A DNA stretch of 64,000 nucleotides from an uncultured Reyranella sp. GTDB taxonomy: Bacteria; Pseudomonadota; Alphaproteobacteria; Reyranellales; Reyranellaceae. The translations under genes and the position numbers were made by a program. The stretch's first letter is position 1, and each line of letters begins with the position of its first letter. A model generated the notes under the pieces. It did not search any database. It saw only the letters and a list, made by a program, of their open reading frames with translations, and was not told the origin of the DNA. Shown one piece after another: positions 27,319 through 36,685 of this stretch. Where the stretch lies: the NCBI RefSeq assembly GCF_945957355.1, contig NZ_CAMFKM010000004.1, positions 332,612 to 396,611 of the forward strand. Reading direction: 5' to 3'.

Positions 27319-27992
27319 ATGATCAAGTTCTACTACAACATGGCGCCGAACCCGATGAAGGTTGCGCTCTGCCTCGAAGAGATGGGCCTGCCGTACGAGC
27401 TGGTGCCGGTCGATACCCGTAAGGGCGAGCAGCATTCGCCGGAATACCTGGCGATCAATCCCAACGCCAAGGTCCCGGCCATCGTCGACGACGGCGAGAC
27501 CGTGTTCGACAGCAACGCGATCCTGCTTTACCTCGCCGAAAAGACTGGCAAGTTCCTGCCTGCCAAAAAGGGCGAGATGCTGTCGTGGCTGATGTTCGTC
27601 GCCTCGGGGATCGGCCCATATTCGGGGCAGGCCGTACACTTCCGCAATTTCGCGCCCGAGCCCAAGGAATACGCCGTCAACCGCTACACGTTCGAGGCGC
27701 AGCGCCACTGGGGCATCCTCGAGTCGCGACTTGGCAAGCAGCAATTCATGTCGGCGATGCCTACAGCATCGTCGACATGGCGGTGTGGGGCTGGTCGCGC
27801 CTGATCCCGTTCGTGTTGGGAGCCGAGGCGCCCAAGCAGTTCCCCAACGTCCAGCGTCACCTTGCCGAGATCAATGCGCGGCCGGCGGCGGCCCGTGCGC
27901 TTGCCCTCAAGGACAAGCACGCGTTCAAGGCCGAGATGGACGAGGCAGCGAAGCTCGCGATGTTCCCGCATCTCGGCAAGAAGGTCGCCTGA
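27319..27992 (+). pseudogene. Glutathione S-transferase, interrupted by a one-base frameshift
   Basis: The N-terminal thioredoxin-like domain reads MIKFYYNMAPNPMKVALCLE, NPNAKVPAIVDDGETVFDSN and ILLYLAEKTGKFLPA, a clear GST. The frame then runs into junk after RLGKQQFM and stops at 27804. The missing half continues in another frame as GDAYSIVDMAVWGWSRLIPF and ends KLAMFPHLGKKVA at 27992. Adding one G in the GG run near 27752-27754 would restore 224 residues (674 bases plus one is 225 codons). It is either a true pseudogene, a recent mutation or a sequencing error in a G run. It resembles the YghU/GstB-like bacterial GSTs. It is probably co-transcribed with Bug receptor 2. Confidence 0.85.
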
Positions 27993-28041
27993 AACCCGAT
28001 TGTCTCTCGACATTGGCGCGGCCGGGGCGCACATCGGTTGC

Positions 28042-28902
28042 ATGACCGAATCGAGTGTTCCGGCCCTGCCGGCCGGATTTCGTGCGCAGCAGATCGCCAC
28101 GAAGGGGGCTGACATTCACGTCTGGGTGGGCGGAAAGGGACCGGCCGTCCTGCTGCTCCACGGTTATGGCGAGACCAGCGAGATGTGGGGCCCGATGGCC
28201 GCCGCGCTAATGGCGACGCGAACCGTCATCGCCCCCGACCTGCGCGGGCTCGGCCTCTCGTCCAAGCCCGAGGCAGGCTACGACAAGGCCACGCAGGCAC
28301 AGGATATGAGGACAGTCCTTCAGACCCTGGGCATCGGTCGCGCCGCGATCGTCGCCCACGACATCGGCAACATGGTCGCCTACGCCTATGCCGCGCAATA
28401 TCGCAACGACACCGAGAAGCTCGTCGTCATCGATGCGCCGCTGCCCGGCATTGGCCCGTGGGAGCAGATCCTGCGCAATCCGCTCCTCTGGCACTTCAAC
28501 TTCCGTGGCCCCGACGCCGAGCGGCTGGTCGCGGGGCGGGAGCGCATCTATCTCGACCGCTTCTGGAACGAATTCTCCGCCGATCCGGCGAAGTTCGGCG
28601 AGGCGGCGCGCGCCTTCTATGCCGCGCGCTACGCCCAGCCCGGCGGCATGCGGGCGGGCTTCGCCCAGTTCGCCGCCTTCGCCCAGGACGAGATCGACAA
28701 CAAGCGCTTGGCCGAGACGAAGCTCGCCATGCCGGTGCTGGCGCTGGGTGGCGAGAAGTCGTTCGGCCTGACGATGGCCGCCGTGATGCGGTTCGCCGCG
28801 AGCGATGTCACGGAAGGTGTCGTGCCGAATGCCGGCCACTGGATCATGGAAGAGAATCCGGAGGCGACCGTCGCCCTCGTGACGAAGTTCCTCGGACCAT
28901 GA
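28042..28902 (+). CDS. Alpha/beta hydrolase, epoxide hydrolase/dehalogenase type
   Basis: A 286-residue alpha/beta-hydrolase: oxyanion HGYG at 40-43, nucleophile Asp107 in VAHDIGNMVA and catalytic His266 in PNAGHWIMEE. An Asp nucleophile (HDxG instead of HSxG) marks the epoxide hydrolase, haloalkane or fluoroacetate dehalogenase group rather than esterases. There is no signal peptide, so it acts in the cytoplasm. The ATG at 28042 matches the family N-terminus. It lies 49 bp after the GST remnant and its stop overlaps the cupin start as ATGA, so the two are translationally coupled. The substrate is unknown. Confidence 0.88.
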   Translation: MTESSVPALPAGFRAQQIATKGADIHVWVGGKGPAVLLLHGYGETSEMWGPMAAALMATRTVIAPDLRGLGLSSKPEAGYDKATQAQDMRTVLQTLGIGRAAIVAHDIGNMVAYAYAAQYRNDTEKLVVIDAPLPGIGPWEQILRNPLLWHFNFRGPDAERLVAGRERIYLDRFWNEFSADPAKFGEAARAFYAARYAQPGGMRAGFAQFAAFAQDEIDNKRLAETKLAMPVLALGGEKSFGLTMAAVMRFAASDVTEGVVPNAGHWIMEENPEATVALVTKFLGP

Positions 28903-29348
28903 GGCGCGTTGTCCTCGCGTCACTCCTGGCGTTCGTCGTGACGGGCGCGCTGGCGGCCGATCCGCCGGCCCAGCAACGCAAGCCGCCGGCCGAGTTCGAC
29001 TTCTCGACGGCTGCGTCGGCCGGGGCGGGCACTTCTGGCATCGCCGCCATCGAGACGATCGTCCTCAAGGGCGACCCGACGAAGCCCGGCCTCTACACGA
29101 TCATGCTGCGCATACCGGCCAACACGCGGATCGCGGCCCACACCCATCCCGACGATCGAATCGGCACGGTGATCTCGGGCACTTGGTACTTCGGCTACGG
29201 CAAGGTCTTCGATGCCAACGCGTTGAAGGCATTGCCGCCCGGCAGCTTCTACACCGAGCCGCCGTCCGATCCGCATTTCGCGGAGACGCGGGATACGCCG
29301 GTCGTGCTGCAGATCACGGGCTACGGGCCGACGGGGACGACGTACTAA
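28899..29348 (+). CDS. Exported cupin-domain protein
   Basis: A 149-residue protein with signal peptide MRRVVLASLLAFVVTGALAA and a single cupin barrel: ANTRIAAHTHPDDRIGTVIS holds the metal-binding His pair, and LPPGSFYTEPPSDPHFAETR holds the second motif with its His. Likely a periplasmic metal-binding protein, possibly an enzyme. The start overlaps the hydrolase stop (ATGA). It is the last gene of this run, and a large palindromic element begins directly after its stop codon. Confidence 0.85.
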   Translation: MRRVVLASLLAFVVTGALAADPPAQQRKPPAEFDFSTAASAGAGTSGIAAIETIVLKGDPTKPGLYTIMLRIPANTRIAAHTHPDDRIGTVISGTWYFGYGKVFDANALKALPPGSFYTEPPSDPHFAETRDTPVVLQITGYGPTGTTY

Positions 29349-29485
29349 AACTCCCCGTCGTCTCGACCGGAGCCTCGCGTGCGAGGCGTAGTGGAGAGAC
29401 CTTCGCTCTACCAAAAGCCGGCTATTCGTGGAGAGAGGATCTCTCCGCTACGCGCCTACGGCGCTCCGGTCTAGATGACGGAGTT
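29349..29485. repeat. Intergenic palindromic element A (branched inverted repeats)
   Basis: Outer arms 29349-29373 and 29463-29485 are near-perfect inverted copies. Inside are a perfect 7-bp stem (29372-29378 with 29381-29387) and a 13-of-14-bp stem (29386-29399 with 29440-29453). The element fills the gap between convergent genes and would fold into a branched structure. It may end transcription in both directions. Confidence 0.75.
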
Positions 29486-29495
29486 TCGCGCCGAG

Positions 29496-30824
29496 CTACA
29501 TCATGCCTGGCGCGCCGAGGTCGGTGCCGTCGATCATGCGGCTGTAGCGGAAGGGCGTGGGGTCGACGATGGGCGGGTCACCGGAGATGAGGTCCGCCGC
29601 GAGCCGGCCGGCGCCGGGACCGATGCCGAAGCCGTGGCCGGTATAGCCGGTCGAGAGGAAGAGGCCGGGCAGGGGATCGACGGCCGAGATCACCGGGATG
29701 CCATCGGGCGTCGAATCGATCAGGCCGCCCCAGGCATGCGCGACTTTCAAGCCCTTCAGCGCAGGATAGTGATCGCCTAGCCGCGTGAGGCCGCGCTGGA
29801 CGAGCACGGGATCGGCGGCGGGATCGAGCGTGCGCTGGCGCTCGAAGGGTGACTCGAGGTCGAACGACCAGTTGGCGAAGGATTCCGGCCCTTCGAGGAA
29901 GGAGCGGCCGATGCCGAAGGTGAGGCCGGCGCGGCGCTTCTTGAAGGTCGGCCAGAACTGGCGGGCATAGAGCAGGCCCTGCGGAGACAGTTCGACGAGG
30001 CCGCGTCCGCCCAGACCCACCGTGTAGCCGCCGTCGAGGCGACGGCGGATCGTGACATCGGGCAGGGACAGGCCACCACCGGTTACCTCGGGAGCCGCCA
30101 TCGTGGAGAAGGAGGTCGAGCGCACGCTGGCCTGCGCGAGGCGGAGATCGTGCCGGCGGCAGAAAACGGAACTCCAGGCGCCGCCCGCCAGCAGCACCGT
30201 CTGCGTGCGGATGATTCCGTGCTCGGTAATGACTCCGGCTACCTTGCCGCCGGCAATGTCGAGGCCGCGTGCGGCACAATTCTGATGGAGTGTGGCGCCG
30301 AGCTTCCGGGCGCCTTCGGCAATCGCGGGGCCGGCCAGCGACGGCTCGGCGCGGCCGTCGGTCGGCGAATGCACGCCGCCGATCCACCGGCCGGTGCTGC
30401 CGGGCGTGAATTCCGTCGCCTCGGCGGCGCTCAGCACTCGGCTGTGCATCTGGTATTCGCGGGCCTTGAGGGTCCACTCCTCCCACTGCGCGAAATCGGC
30501 CGGGCGATCGGTGACGTAGGTGAGGCCGGTGCGGCGAAAACCGGTCTCGGCGCCCAACTCGCGGGAGAGATCGCCCCAGATCTCCAGGCTCTTCATGGCG
30601 AGCGGCAGTTCGCGCAGGTCGCGATGCTGCTGGCGACACCAGCCCCAGTTCCGGCTGGTCTGCTCGCCGCCGATTACGCCTTTGTCGAGCAGCGCGACCC
30701 TGTGGCCCTTTTTCGCCAGCCAATACGCCGCGGTGCTGCCCGCGATGCCGGCGCCGATCACCACGATTTCGGCCGAGGGCGGGAGTTTCTCGTCGCTGAC
30801 GACGGGCTGGACGGGTGGGGACAT
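29496..30824 (-). CDS. FAD-dependent oxidoreductase, DAO (glycine/D-amino acid oxidase) family
   Basis: A 442-residue flavoenzyme that oxidises an amine or amino acid. The N-terminal Rossmann motif is EIVVIGAGIAGSTAAYWLAK with acidic end LLDKG, followed by SRNWGWCRQQHRD (the flavin-contacting region). The C-terminal DAO signature is FLSTGYTGHGFGIGPGAGRL. No signal peptide is present, so it is cytoplasmic. The ATG at 30824 is chosen because the Rossmann fold begins some 19 residues later, as usual; upstream sequence in the same frame is antisense to the divergent dehydrogenase gene. It is convergent with the cupin gene across element A. The substrate is unknown. Confidence 0.9.
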   Translation of the reverse strand: MSPPVQPVVSDEKLPPSAEIVVIGAGIAGSTAAYWLAKKGHRVALLDKGVIGGEQTSRNWGWCRQQHRDLRELPLAMKSLEIWGDLSRELGAETGFRRTGLTYVTDRPADFAQWEEWTLKAREYQMHSRVLSAAEATEFTPGSTGRWIGGVHSPTDGRAEPSLAGPAIAEGARKLGATLHQNCAARGLDIAGGKVAGVITEHGIIRTQTVLLAGGAWSSVFCRRHDLRLAQASVRSTSFSTMAAPEVTGGGLSLPDVTIRRRLDGGYTVGLGGRGLVELSPQGLLYARQFWPTFKKRRAGLTFGIGRSFLEGPESFANWSFDLESPFERQRTLDPAADPVLVQRGLTRLGDHYPALKGLKVAHAWGGLIDSTPDGIPVISAVDPLPGLFLSTGYTGHGFGIGPGAGRLAADLISGDPPIVDPTPFRYSRMIDGTDLGAPGMM

Positions 30825-30923
30825 CGACCTTCCTGGGACTGTACGCGCTGCGGAACAGTGTATCGCACGCTTTACGCGCCGGAACCCGGCGCGGTACGTT
30901 CCGCCGCAAAAGAGGAGCCCCCA

Positions 30924-32135
<1,212 letters not shown>

Positions 32136-32238
32136 CCCCTCCGTCGCCAACGCGCCACCTTCCCATTTGAATGGGGAGGCAATGAAGTTTCCCCGCCTCC
32201 CCATTCAAACGGGGAGGTGCCCCGAAGGGGCGGAGGGG
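32136..32238. repeat. Intergenic palindromic element B between the two acyl-CoA dehydrogenases
   Basis: Inner arms 32162-32180 and 32195-32213 match at 18 of 19 positions around a 14-base loop. Outer arms CCCCTCCG (32136-32143) and CGGAGGGG (32231-32238) also pair. It begins at the stop of copy 1 and ends 14 bases before the ATG of copy 2, next to that gene's AGGAGAG ribosome site. Confidence 0.8.
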
Positions 32239-32252
32239 GCAGGAGAGAAACA

Positions 32253-33467
32253 ATGCGTCTAGCCTTCAACGATCAGGAACTGGCCTTCCAGCAGGAAGTC
32301 CGCGACTGGATCACCGCCAATATGCCGCCGGAAGTGGCGGAGGAGAGCCGCCGCAGCCGCAGCAGCCACGTCTCCAAGGAGCGGCTGTTGCAGTGGCAGA
32401 AGAAACTGGCGAGCAAGGGTTGGCTCTGCCCCAACTGGCCGAAGGAGTATGGCGGGCCGGGCTGGACCTCGACGCAGAAGTTCATCTTCGAGATGGAGAT
32501 GGCGCGGGCCGACTCGCCCTATCTGTCGTCGTTCAGCATCAAGATGGTGGCGCCCGTCCTGATGAAGTTCGGCAGCGAGGCCCAGAAGAAGCGCTTCCTG
32601 CCGAAGATAGCCGCCGCGGAGGAACTCTGGTGCCAGGGTTATTCCGAACCGGGCTCCGGTTCCGATCTCGCCAGCTTGCGCACCAAGGCCGAACGCCAGG
32701 GTGATCATTACGTCGTGAACGGCCAGAAGATCTGGACGACCAACGCGCATTTCGCCGACTGGATCTTCTGTCTCGTCCGCACCTCCAACGAGGGTAAGCG
32801 CCAGGAGGGCATTTCCTTCCTGCTGATCGACATGAAGACGCCGGGCATCACGCTCGACCCGATCTACCTGGTCGATGGCACGCGCACGCCGATGCGCCAC
32901 GAGGTCAACCAGGTCTTCTTCACCGACGTGAAGGTGCCGGTCGAGAACCTGGTCGGCGAGGAGAACAAGGGCTGGACCTATGCCAAGTTCCTGCTCGAGT
33001 TCGAGCGTGGCGGCCAGGCCTTCGGCCCGCGCCTGCGCAAGGCGTTCCGCCATCTCCAGACGCTCTCGAAGACGCAGATGAAGGAGGGCGAGTCGCTCTC
33101 GGCCGATCCGCAGTGGCGGGAGAAGATGGCGGCTGTCGAGATGGAGATCGACGCCATCGAGATGAACGAGCTGATGTTCTACTCGAGCCTAAAGACCGGC
33201 GATGCGCCGGGCAACATGGGCTCGGTCGTGAAGATGCGCGGCACCGAGGTCGGCCAGAAGGTGACCGAACTCGCAGTCGAGGCGGTCGGCTGGTACGGCA
33301 CGCCCTTCACCGAGCTGCGCAACTACGACAGTAACGTCGTCCCGGTGGGTGGCGAATATGTCGATGACGTCTCGCCGCGCTACTTCAACACCCGCAAGAC
33401 CACGATCTACGGCGGCTCGTCGGAAGTGCAACGCAACGTATTAGCCAAGGCGATGCTCGGTCTCTAG
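32253..33467 (+). CDS. Acyl-CoA dehydrogenase, copy 2
   Basis: A 404-residue paralogue of the preceding gene, sharing WCQGYSEPGSGSDLASLRTK, ADWIFCLVRTSNEGK and FTDVKVPVEN but with a distinct N-terminus (MRLAFNDQELAFQQEVRDWI) and C-domain. The same Gly replaces the medium-chain-type catalytic Glu in IYGGSSEVQRN. Duplication is old: the two differ throughout and keep separate ribosome sites. It acts in the cytoplasm on a CoA ester and passes electrons to an electron-transfer flavoprotein not encoded here. It is followed 12 bp later by the SGNH-like gene. Confidence 0.92.
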   Translation: MRLAFNDQELAFQQEVRDWITANMPPEVAEESRRSRSSHVSKERLLQWQKKLASKGWLCPNWPKEYGGPGWTSTQKFIFEMEMARADSPYLSSFSIKMVAPVLMKFGSEAQKKRFLPKIAAAEELWCQGYSEPGSGSDLASLRTKAERQGDHYVVNGQKIWTTNAHFADWIFCLVRTSNEGKRQEGISFLLIDMKTPGITLDPIYLVDGTRTPMRHEVNQVFFTDVKVPVENLVGEENKGWTYAKFLLEFERGGQAFGPRLRKAFRHLQTLSKTQMKEGESLSADPQWREKMAAVEMEIDAIEMNELMFYSSLKTGDAPGNMGSVVKMRGTEVGQKVTELAVEAVGWYGTPFTELRNYDSNVVPVGGEYVDDVSPRYFNTRKTTIYGGSSEVQRNVLAKAMLGL

Positions 33468-33479
33468 GGCGGGGACCGC

Positions 33480-34568
33480 GTGAGCGCGCCGAAGAAGGCG
33501 GTCTTCTATGCGATCCTAGCGGCAATCGTCCTGGTCGCGCTGGAGATCGGCTCCTCGGCGTTCCTCTACGCCGTCAACAAGGACAGGATCGCCGCTTTGC
33601 CCGGACCGCCGTCGGAGCCCGCGATCCTGCTGGCGCTGCGGACCGGGGTGAGCTGGCTGTTTCCCGGATCGTTTCCCGACCCGGCGACCTACAGGCGCAT
33701 GACGCGGTCACCGGCCGGGTTCTTCGCCGAGGACGCCGAACAGGGCTATCGCGCCAATCCCGGCCGGTACGTCTTCCGCTACAGCGGCATGCGCCAGGGA
33801 AAGATCGAACATCTCGACGCCGTGGTGACGATCAATCCGAATGGAACGAGGTTCACCGGCAGGGCACCCGCTGACGCGGCCCGCCGCATCTTCGTCCTGG
33901 GCGATTCCTATGTCTTCGGCGACGGCGTCAACGACCAGCAGACCTTCGCGTTTCTGCTGCAGGCAGCCTTTCCCGGCGCCTCCGTGCAGATCCATGCGCT
34001 GGCCGGTTATTCCTGGGCCAATGCGCTGGTCACGATGCGGCGGATCAAGGAGCAGATCCGCCCCGGCGACGTCGTCGTCCTGGGCTATGCCCAGTACTAC
34101 AAGGAACGCCATGTGGCGGCGCCGTCGCGGCTGCGCAGCATCCGCGACTGGATGGCCTCGACATTCCCCGAGGTCGAGCTCGACCCGAAGGACAGGGTGA
34201 TCCGCGCGCGACTCGACACGAGCAATCGGCTCGCGCTCGACACGATCCCGATGCATTGCAAATTCGATCCGGCCTATTGCACCGGGCCGGAACCGGTGCC
34301 TGAGTACGTCGACAGGGTGTCGAGCGAACTCCTGCGCGCGATTGCGGCGACCACGGCTGAGAAGATTTACCTGCTGCACATGTTCGGACCGAAGGACGAC
34401 CCCGTGCTTCGAAACCTGCCAGGCAATGTCGAGATCGTTGCCGCGACCCCGCAGGACTTCACCTATGTCATGCAGGACAACATCATGGGCCTCGACGATC
34501 ATGGCGGACCCTACTGGCACTACGCCATGTACTCGAAGTTGGAGCCGGTCATCGCCGCACGGCGATGA
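33480..34568 (+). CDS. Membrane-anchored SGNH/GDSL-hydrolase-like protein
   Basis: A 362-residue protein from GTG at 33480. One N-terminal membrane segment (about 7-31) suggests an inner-membrane anchor with a periplasmic domain. RRIFVLGDSYVFGDGVNDQQ has the GDS nucleophile block (141-143), and the C-terminal DDHGGPYWHY contains the expected late Asp/His. Family members remove or add acyl groups on polysaccharides or lipids. It sits 12 bp after the acyl-CoA dehydrogenase and overlaps the convergent MerR-fusion gene by 20 bp. Specific activity is not predictable. Confidence 0.7.
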   Translation: MSAPKKAVFYAILAAIVLVALEIGSSAFLYAVNKDRIAALPGPPSEPAILLALRTGVSWLFPGSFPDPATYRRMTRSPAGFFAEDAEQGYRANPGRYVFRYSGMRQGKIEHLDAVVTINPNGTRFTGRAPADAARRIFVLGDSYVFGDGVNDQQTFAFLLQAAFPGASVQIHALAGYSWANALVTMRRIKEQIRPGDVVVLGYAQYYKERHVAAPSRLRSIRDWMASTFPEVELDPKDRVIRARLDTSNRLALDTIPMHCKFDPAYCTGPEPVPEYVDRVSSELLRAIAATTAEKIYLLHMFGPKDDPVLRNLPGNVEIVAATPQDFTYVMQDNIMGLDDHGGPYWHYAMYSKLEPVIAARR

Positions 34569-35520
34569 CCCCCTCGCTACGCGCCCGCACTTCCGGCGTG
34601 GCGAGGCAGGAGGCCAGCGCCTCGTAGCCCGGTGTGCCGGGATAGGGAGAGACCGGAAACGGTGGCGCATGATTGGCCGGACAGAAGAGCACCGTCTCGT
34701 CGGGGCCGAGCACATCGAGATCGAGGATCGATGAGGAGCGCGTCATCACGAACAGCGGCGGCGCGTCGGGGCCACGACGGCGCAGAAGGGCAATCAGCGC
34801 CTCCTGGGTGGGCTTGTCGAGGCCTTGTTCGACGAGATCGACGACCACGGGCGTCGTCGTTTCGAGGCCGGTGAGAAGGGCTCTGAGCGCCGGGGTGTCG
34901 GTCGCGCCGTCCTGTACGAGCAGGGCGACCGTCGGCGCGATCTTCGACACCAGCGACGGATCGGCCGCACGGTCGAGGCCGAGGAAGGCGCCGTCGAGAT
35001 CGTCGGCGATCCGCATCGCCAGCCGTGTCTTGCCGCTGCCCAGAGGGCCGGTGATGTAGGTGAGGGGACTGATGTCGCGCAGCTCGAAGCGCTCGCCGCC
35101 CCAGGGCCAGGGCAGCGCGAACGCGACGTGGAGCCCCGGCTTGAGCGCCAGCATGCGGGCAAGGTCGGAGGCGCTCGGCGCGCCACCGTGGGCCAGGTCG
35201 CCGCGCAGCGCCCGCACGCCTTCGATGGCCTCGACCAGCTCCCGCAGGCGCGCCTCGAGCGACCCTTGGTGGTCAGCCAGCGCCGCTTCCAGCCCGCTTG
35301 CATCGCCCTTAAGGATGCGCGCGACCTGGGCGAGGCTGAGACCCAGCGCCCGCAGGGCCATGATCTCGCAGGCGCGCTCCAGATCCTCTGGCCCGTAGGT
35401 CCGCCATCCGGCGTCCGAGCGGGTTGGTGCGAGCAGGCCCCGCTGCTCATAGACGCGCAATGCCTTGGTGGAGATGCCGAGACGCCGGGCGGCGTCGGAC
35501 GCATTGAGGAATTGGCTCAC
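34549..35520 (-). CDS. MerR-type HTH fused to a P-loop NTPase domain
   Basis: A 323-residue protein from GTG at 35520. Residues 6-75 are a MerR winged-helix domain (ASDAARRLGISTKALRVYEQ, then GWRTYGPEDLERACEIMALR). A coiled-coil linker follows (about 75-110). Residues 130-323 hold a nucleotide-binding fold with a Walker A, GPLGSGKT (158-165), and a Walker B-like VVVDLVEQ (225-232). Ordinary MerR proteins have only a short effector domain, so ATP or GTP binding probably tunes DNA binding here. It is divergent from the aldo/keto reductase and overlaps the SGNH-like gene by 20 bp. Function is unknown. Confidence 0.8.
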   Translation of the reverse strand: MSQFLNASDAARRLGISTKALRVYEQRGLLAPTRSDAGWRTYGPEDLERACEIMALRALGLSLAQVARILKGDASGLEAALADHQGSLEARLRELVEAIEGVRALRGDLAHGGAPSASDLARMLALKPGLHVAFALPWPWGGERFELRDISPLTYITGPLGSGKTRLAMRIADDLDGAFLGLDRAADPSLVSKIAPTVALLVQDGATDTPALRALLTGLETTTPVVVDLVEQGLDKPTQEALIALLRRRGPDAPPLFVMTRSSSILDLDVLGPDETVLFCPANHAPPFPVSPYPGTPGYEALASCLATPEVRARSEGVIAVRR

Positions 35521-35540
35521 GATCGACCTCGCTTGATGTT

Positions 35541-35565
35541 GACCGCTCCCCCTATGAGGGCGGTC
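35541..35565. promoter_or_regulatory. Dyad between the MerR-fusion gene and the aldo/keto reductase
   Basis: GACCGC (35541-35546) and GCGGTC (35560-35565) are inverted, with CC/GG also matching inside. A TTGACC (35539-35544) overlaps the left arm. A dyad near a promoter is what a MerR regulator would bind; the spacing to a -10 element is unclear. Confidence 0.4.
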
Positions 35566-35658
35566 CCAGGGGCCGGGTCAACAGGCTTTTCCGGACATGG
35601 TCATTCCTGCGTCAGCGCGGGGTGGCGTAGTCTCGGTGCCGGACAACGGAGGATGCGC

Positions 35659-36681
35659 ATGGACTACCGCAATCTCGGCCGCGCCGGCCTTAAAGTCTCG
35701 GAGATCTGCCTCGGCACCATGACCTTCGGCAACGGCGCCGACCAGGACGGAGCCACGAAGATGGTAAATGCCGCGCTCGACGCTGGCGTCACCTTCTTCG
35801 ACACGGCGAATTCCTATGTCGGCGGCACATCGGAGACGATGCTGGGCGTGGCGCTGAAGGGCAAGCGCCAGGATGCCATCATCGCCTCGAAGTTCTTCAA
35901 TCCGATGGGCCACAGGCCCAATGATTCGGGCATGTCGCGGTTGCACATCAAGCAGCAGATCGAGGGCTCGCTGAAGCGCCTGCAGACCGATTACATCGAC
36001 GTCTACTACATCCACCATGTCGACCATCAGACGCCACTCGAGGAGATGTTGCGGGCGCTCGACGATCTCGTGCGCGACGGCAAGATCCTCTACACGGCCT
36101 GCTCGAATTTCGAGGCCTGGCGCCTGATGGAGGCGCTGTGGATCAGTGACACGAAGGGCTGGGAGCGCTTCGCGGCCTACCAGCCGCAATACAGTCTGGT
36201 GGTCCGCGACATCGATGAGGAGATCGTGCCGGCGCTGGAGCTCAAGGGGCTGGGCTGCGTGGCCTGGTCGCCGCTTGGCAGCGGCTACCTCGCCGGCAAG
36301 TACACGCCGGGCACTCTCGAGGTGCAGGGCAGCCGGTCTGCCGAAGGCTGGGGCTTCCAGAGCAAATTCTTCGCGTCCAATCACGGCGAGATCCTGCAGA
36401 CGCTGCTCGACACGGCGAAGGAGCTCGGCAAGCCGCCGGCCGAGGTGGCGCTGCGATGGGTGATGGACCAGCCCTTCATGACGAGCGCCATCGTCGGCGC
36501 CCGCAATGCCGAGCAGCTCGGCGAGACGCTGCAGGCGGGCGGCTGGCGCCTTCCGGCCGATGCGCTCGACAAACTGAACAGGGTCTCCGCCCAGCCGCAC
36601 AAATACCCGCGCGCCTTCGAGGACCCGATGCCGGCACGACGCGCCGGCGCGCTGAAGATGCCGGGCGGCGCCAGGATGTAG
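35659..36681 (+). CDS. Aldo/keto reductase
   Basis: A 340-residue NADPH-dependent TIM-barrel reductase. MDYRNLGRAGLKVSEICLGT opens the barrel; the catalytic Asp/Tyr are in FFDTANSYVGG, the Lys in DAIIASKFF and the His in DVYYIHHVDHQTP. The C-terminal FMTSAIVGARNAEQL binds the cofactor. It belongs to the broad group of aldehyde and xenobiotic reductases. ATG at 35659 is chosen over 35653 because GGAGG then lies 6 bases upstream. It is divergent from the MerR/P-loop gene, which may regulate it. It ends 4 bp before the convergent exported-protein gene. Confidence 0.93.
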   Translation: MDYRNLGRAGLKVSEICLGTMTFGNGADQDGATKMVNAALDAGVTFFDTANSYVGGTSETMLGVALKGKRQDAIIASKFFNPMGHRPNDSGMSRLHIKQQIEGSLKRLQTDYIDVYYIHHVDHQTPLEEMLRALDDLVRDGKILYTACSNFEAWRLMEALWISDTKGWERFAAYQPQYSLVVRDIDEEIVPALELKGLGCVAWSPLGSGYLAGKYTPGTLEVQGSRSAEGWGFQSKFFASNHGEILQTLLDTAKELGKPPAEVALRWVMDQPFMTSAIVGARNAEQLGETLQAGGWRLPADALDKLNRVSAQPHKYPRAFEDPMPARRAGALKMPGGARM

Positions 36682-36685
36682 AGTT

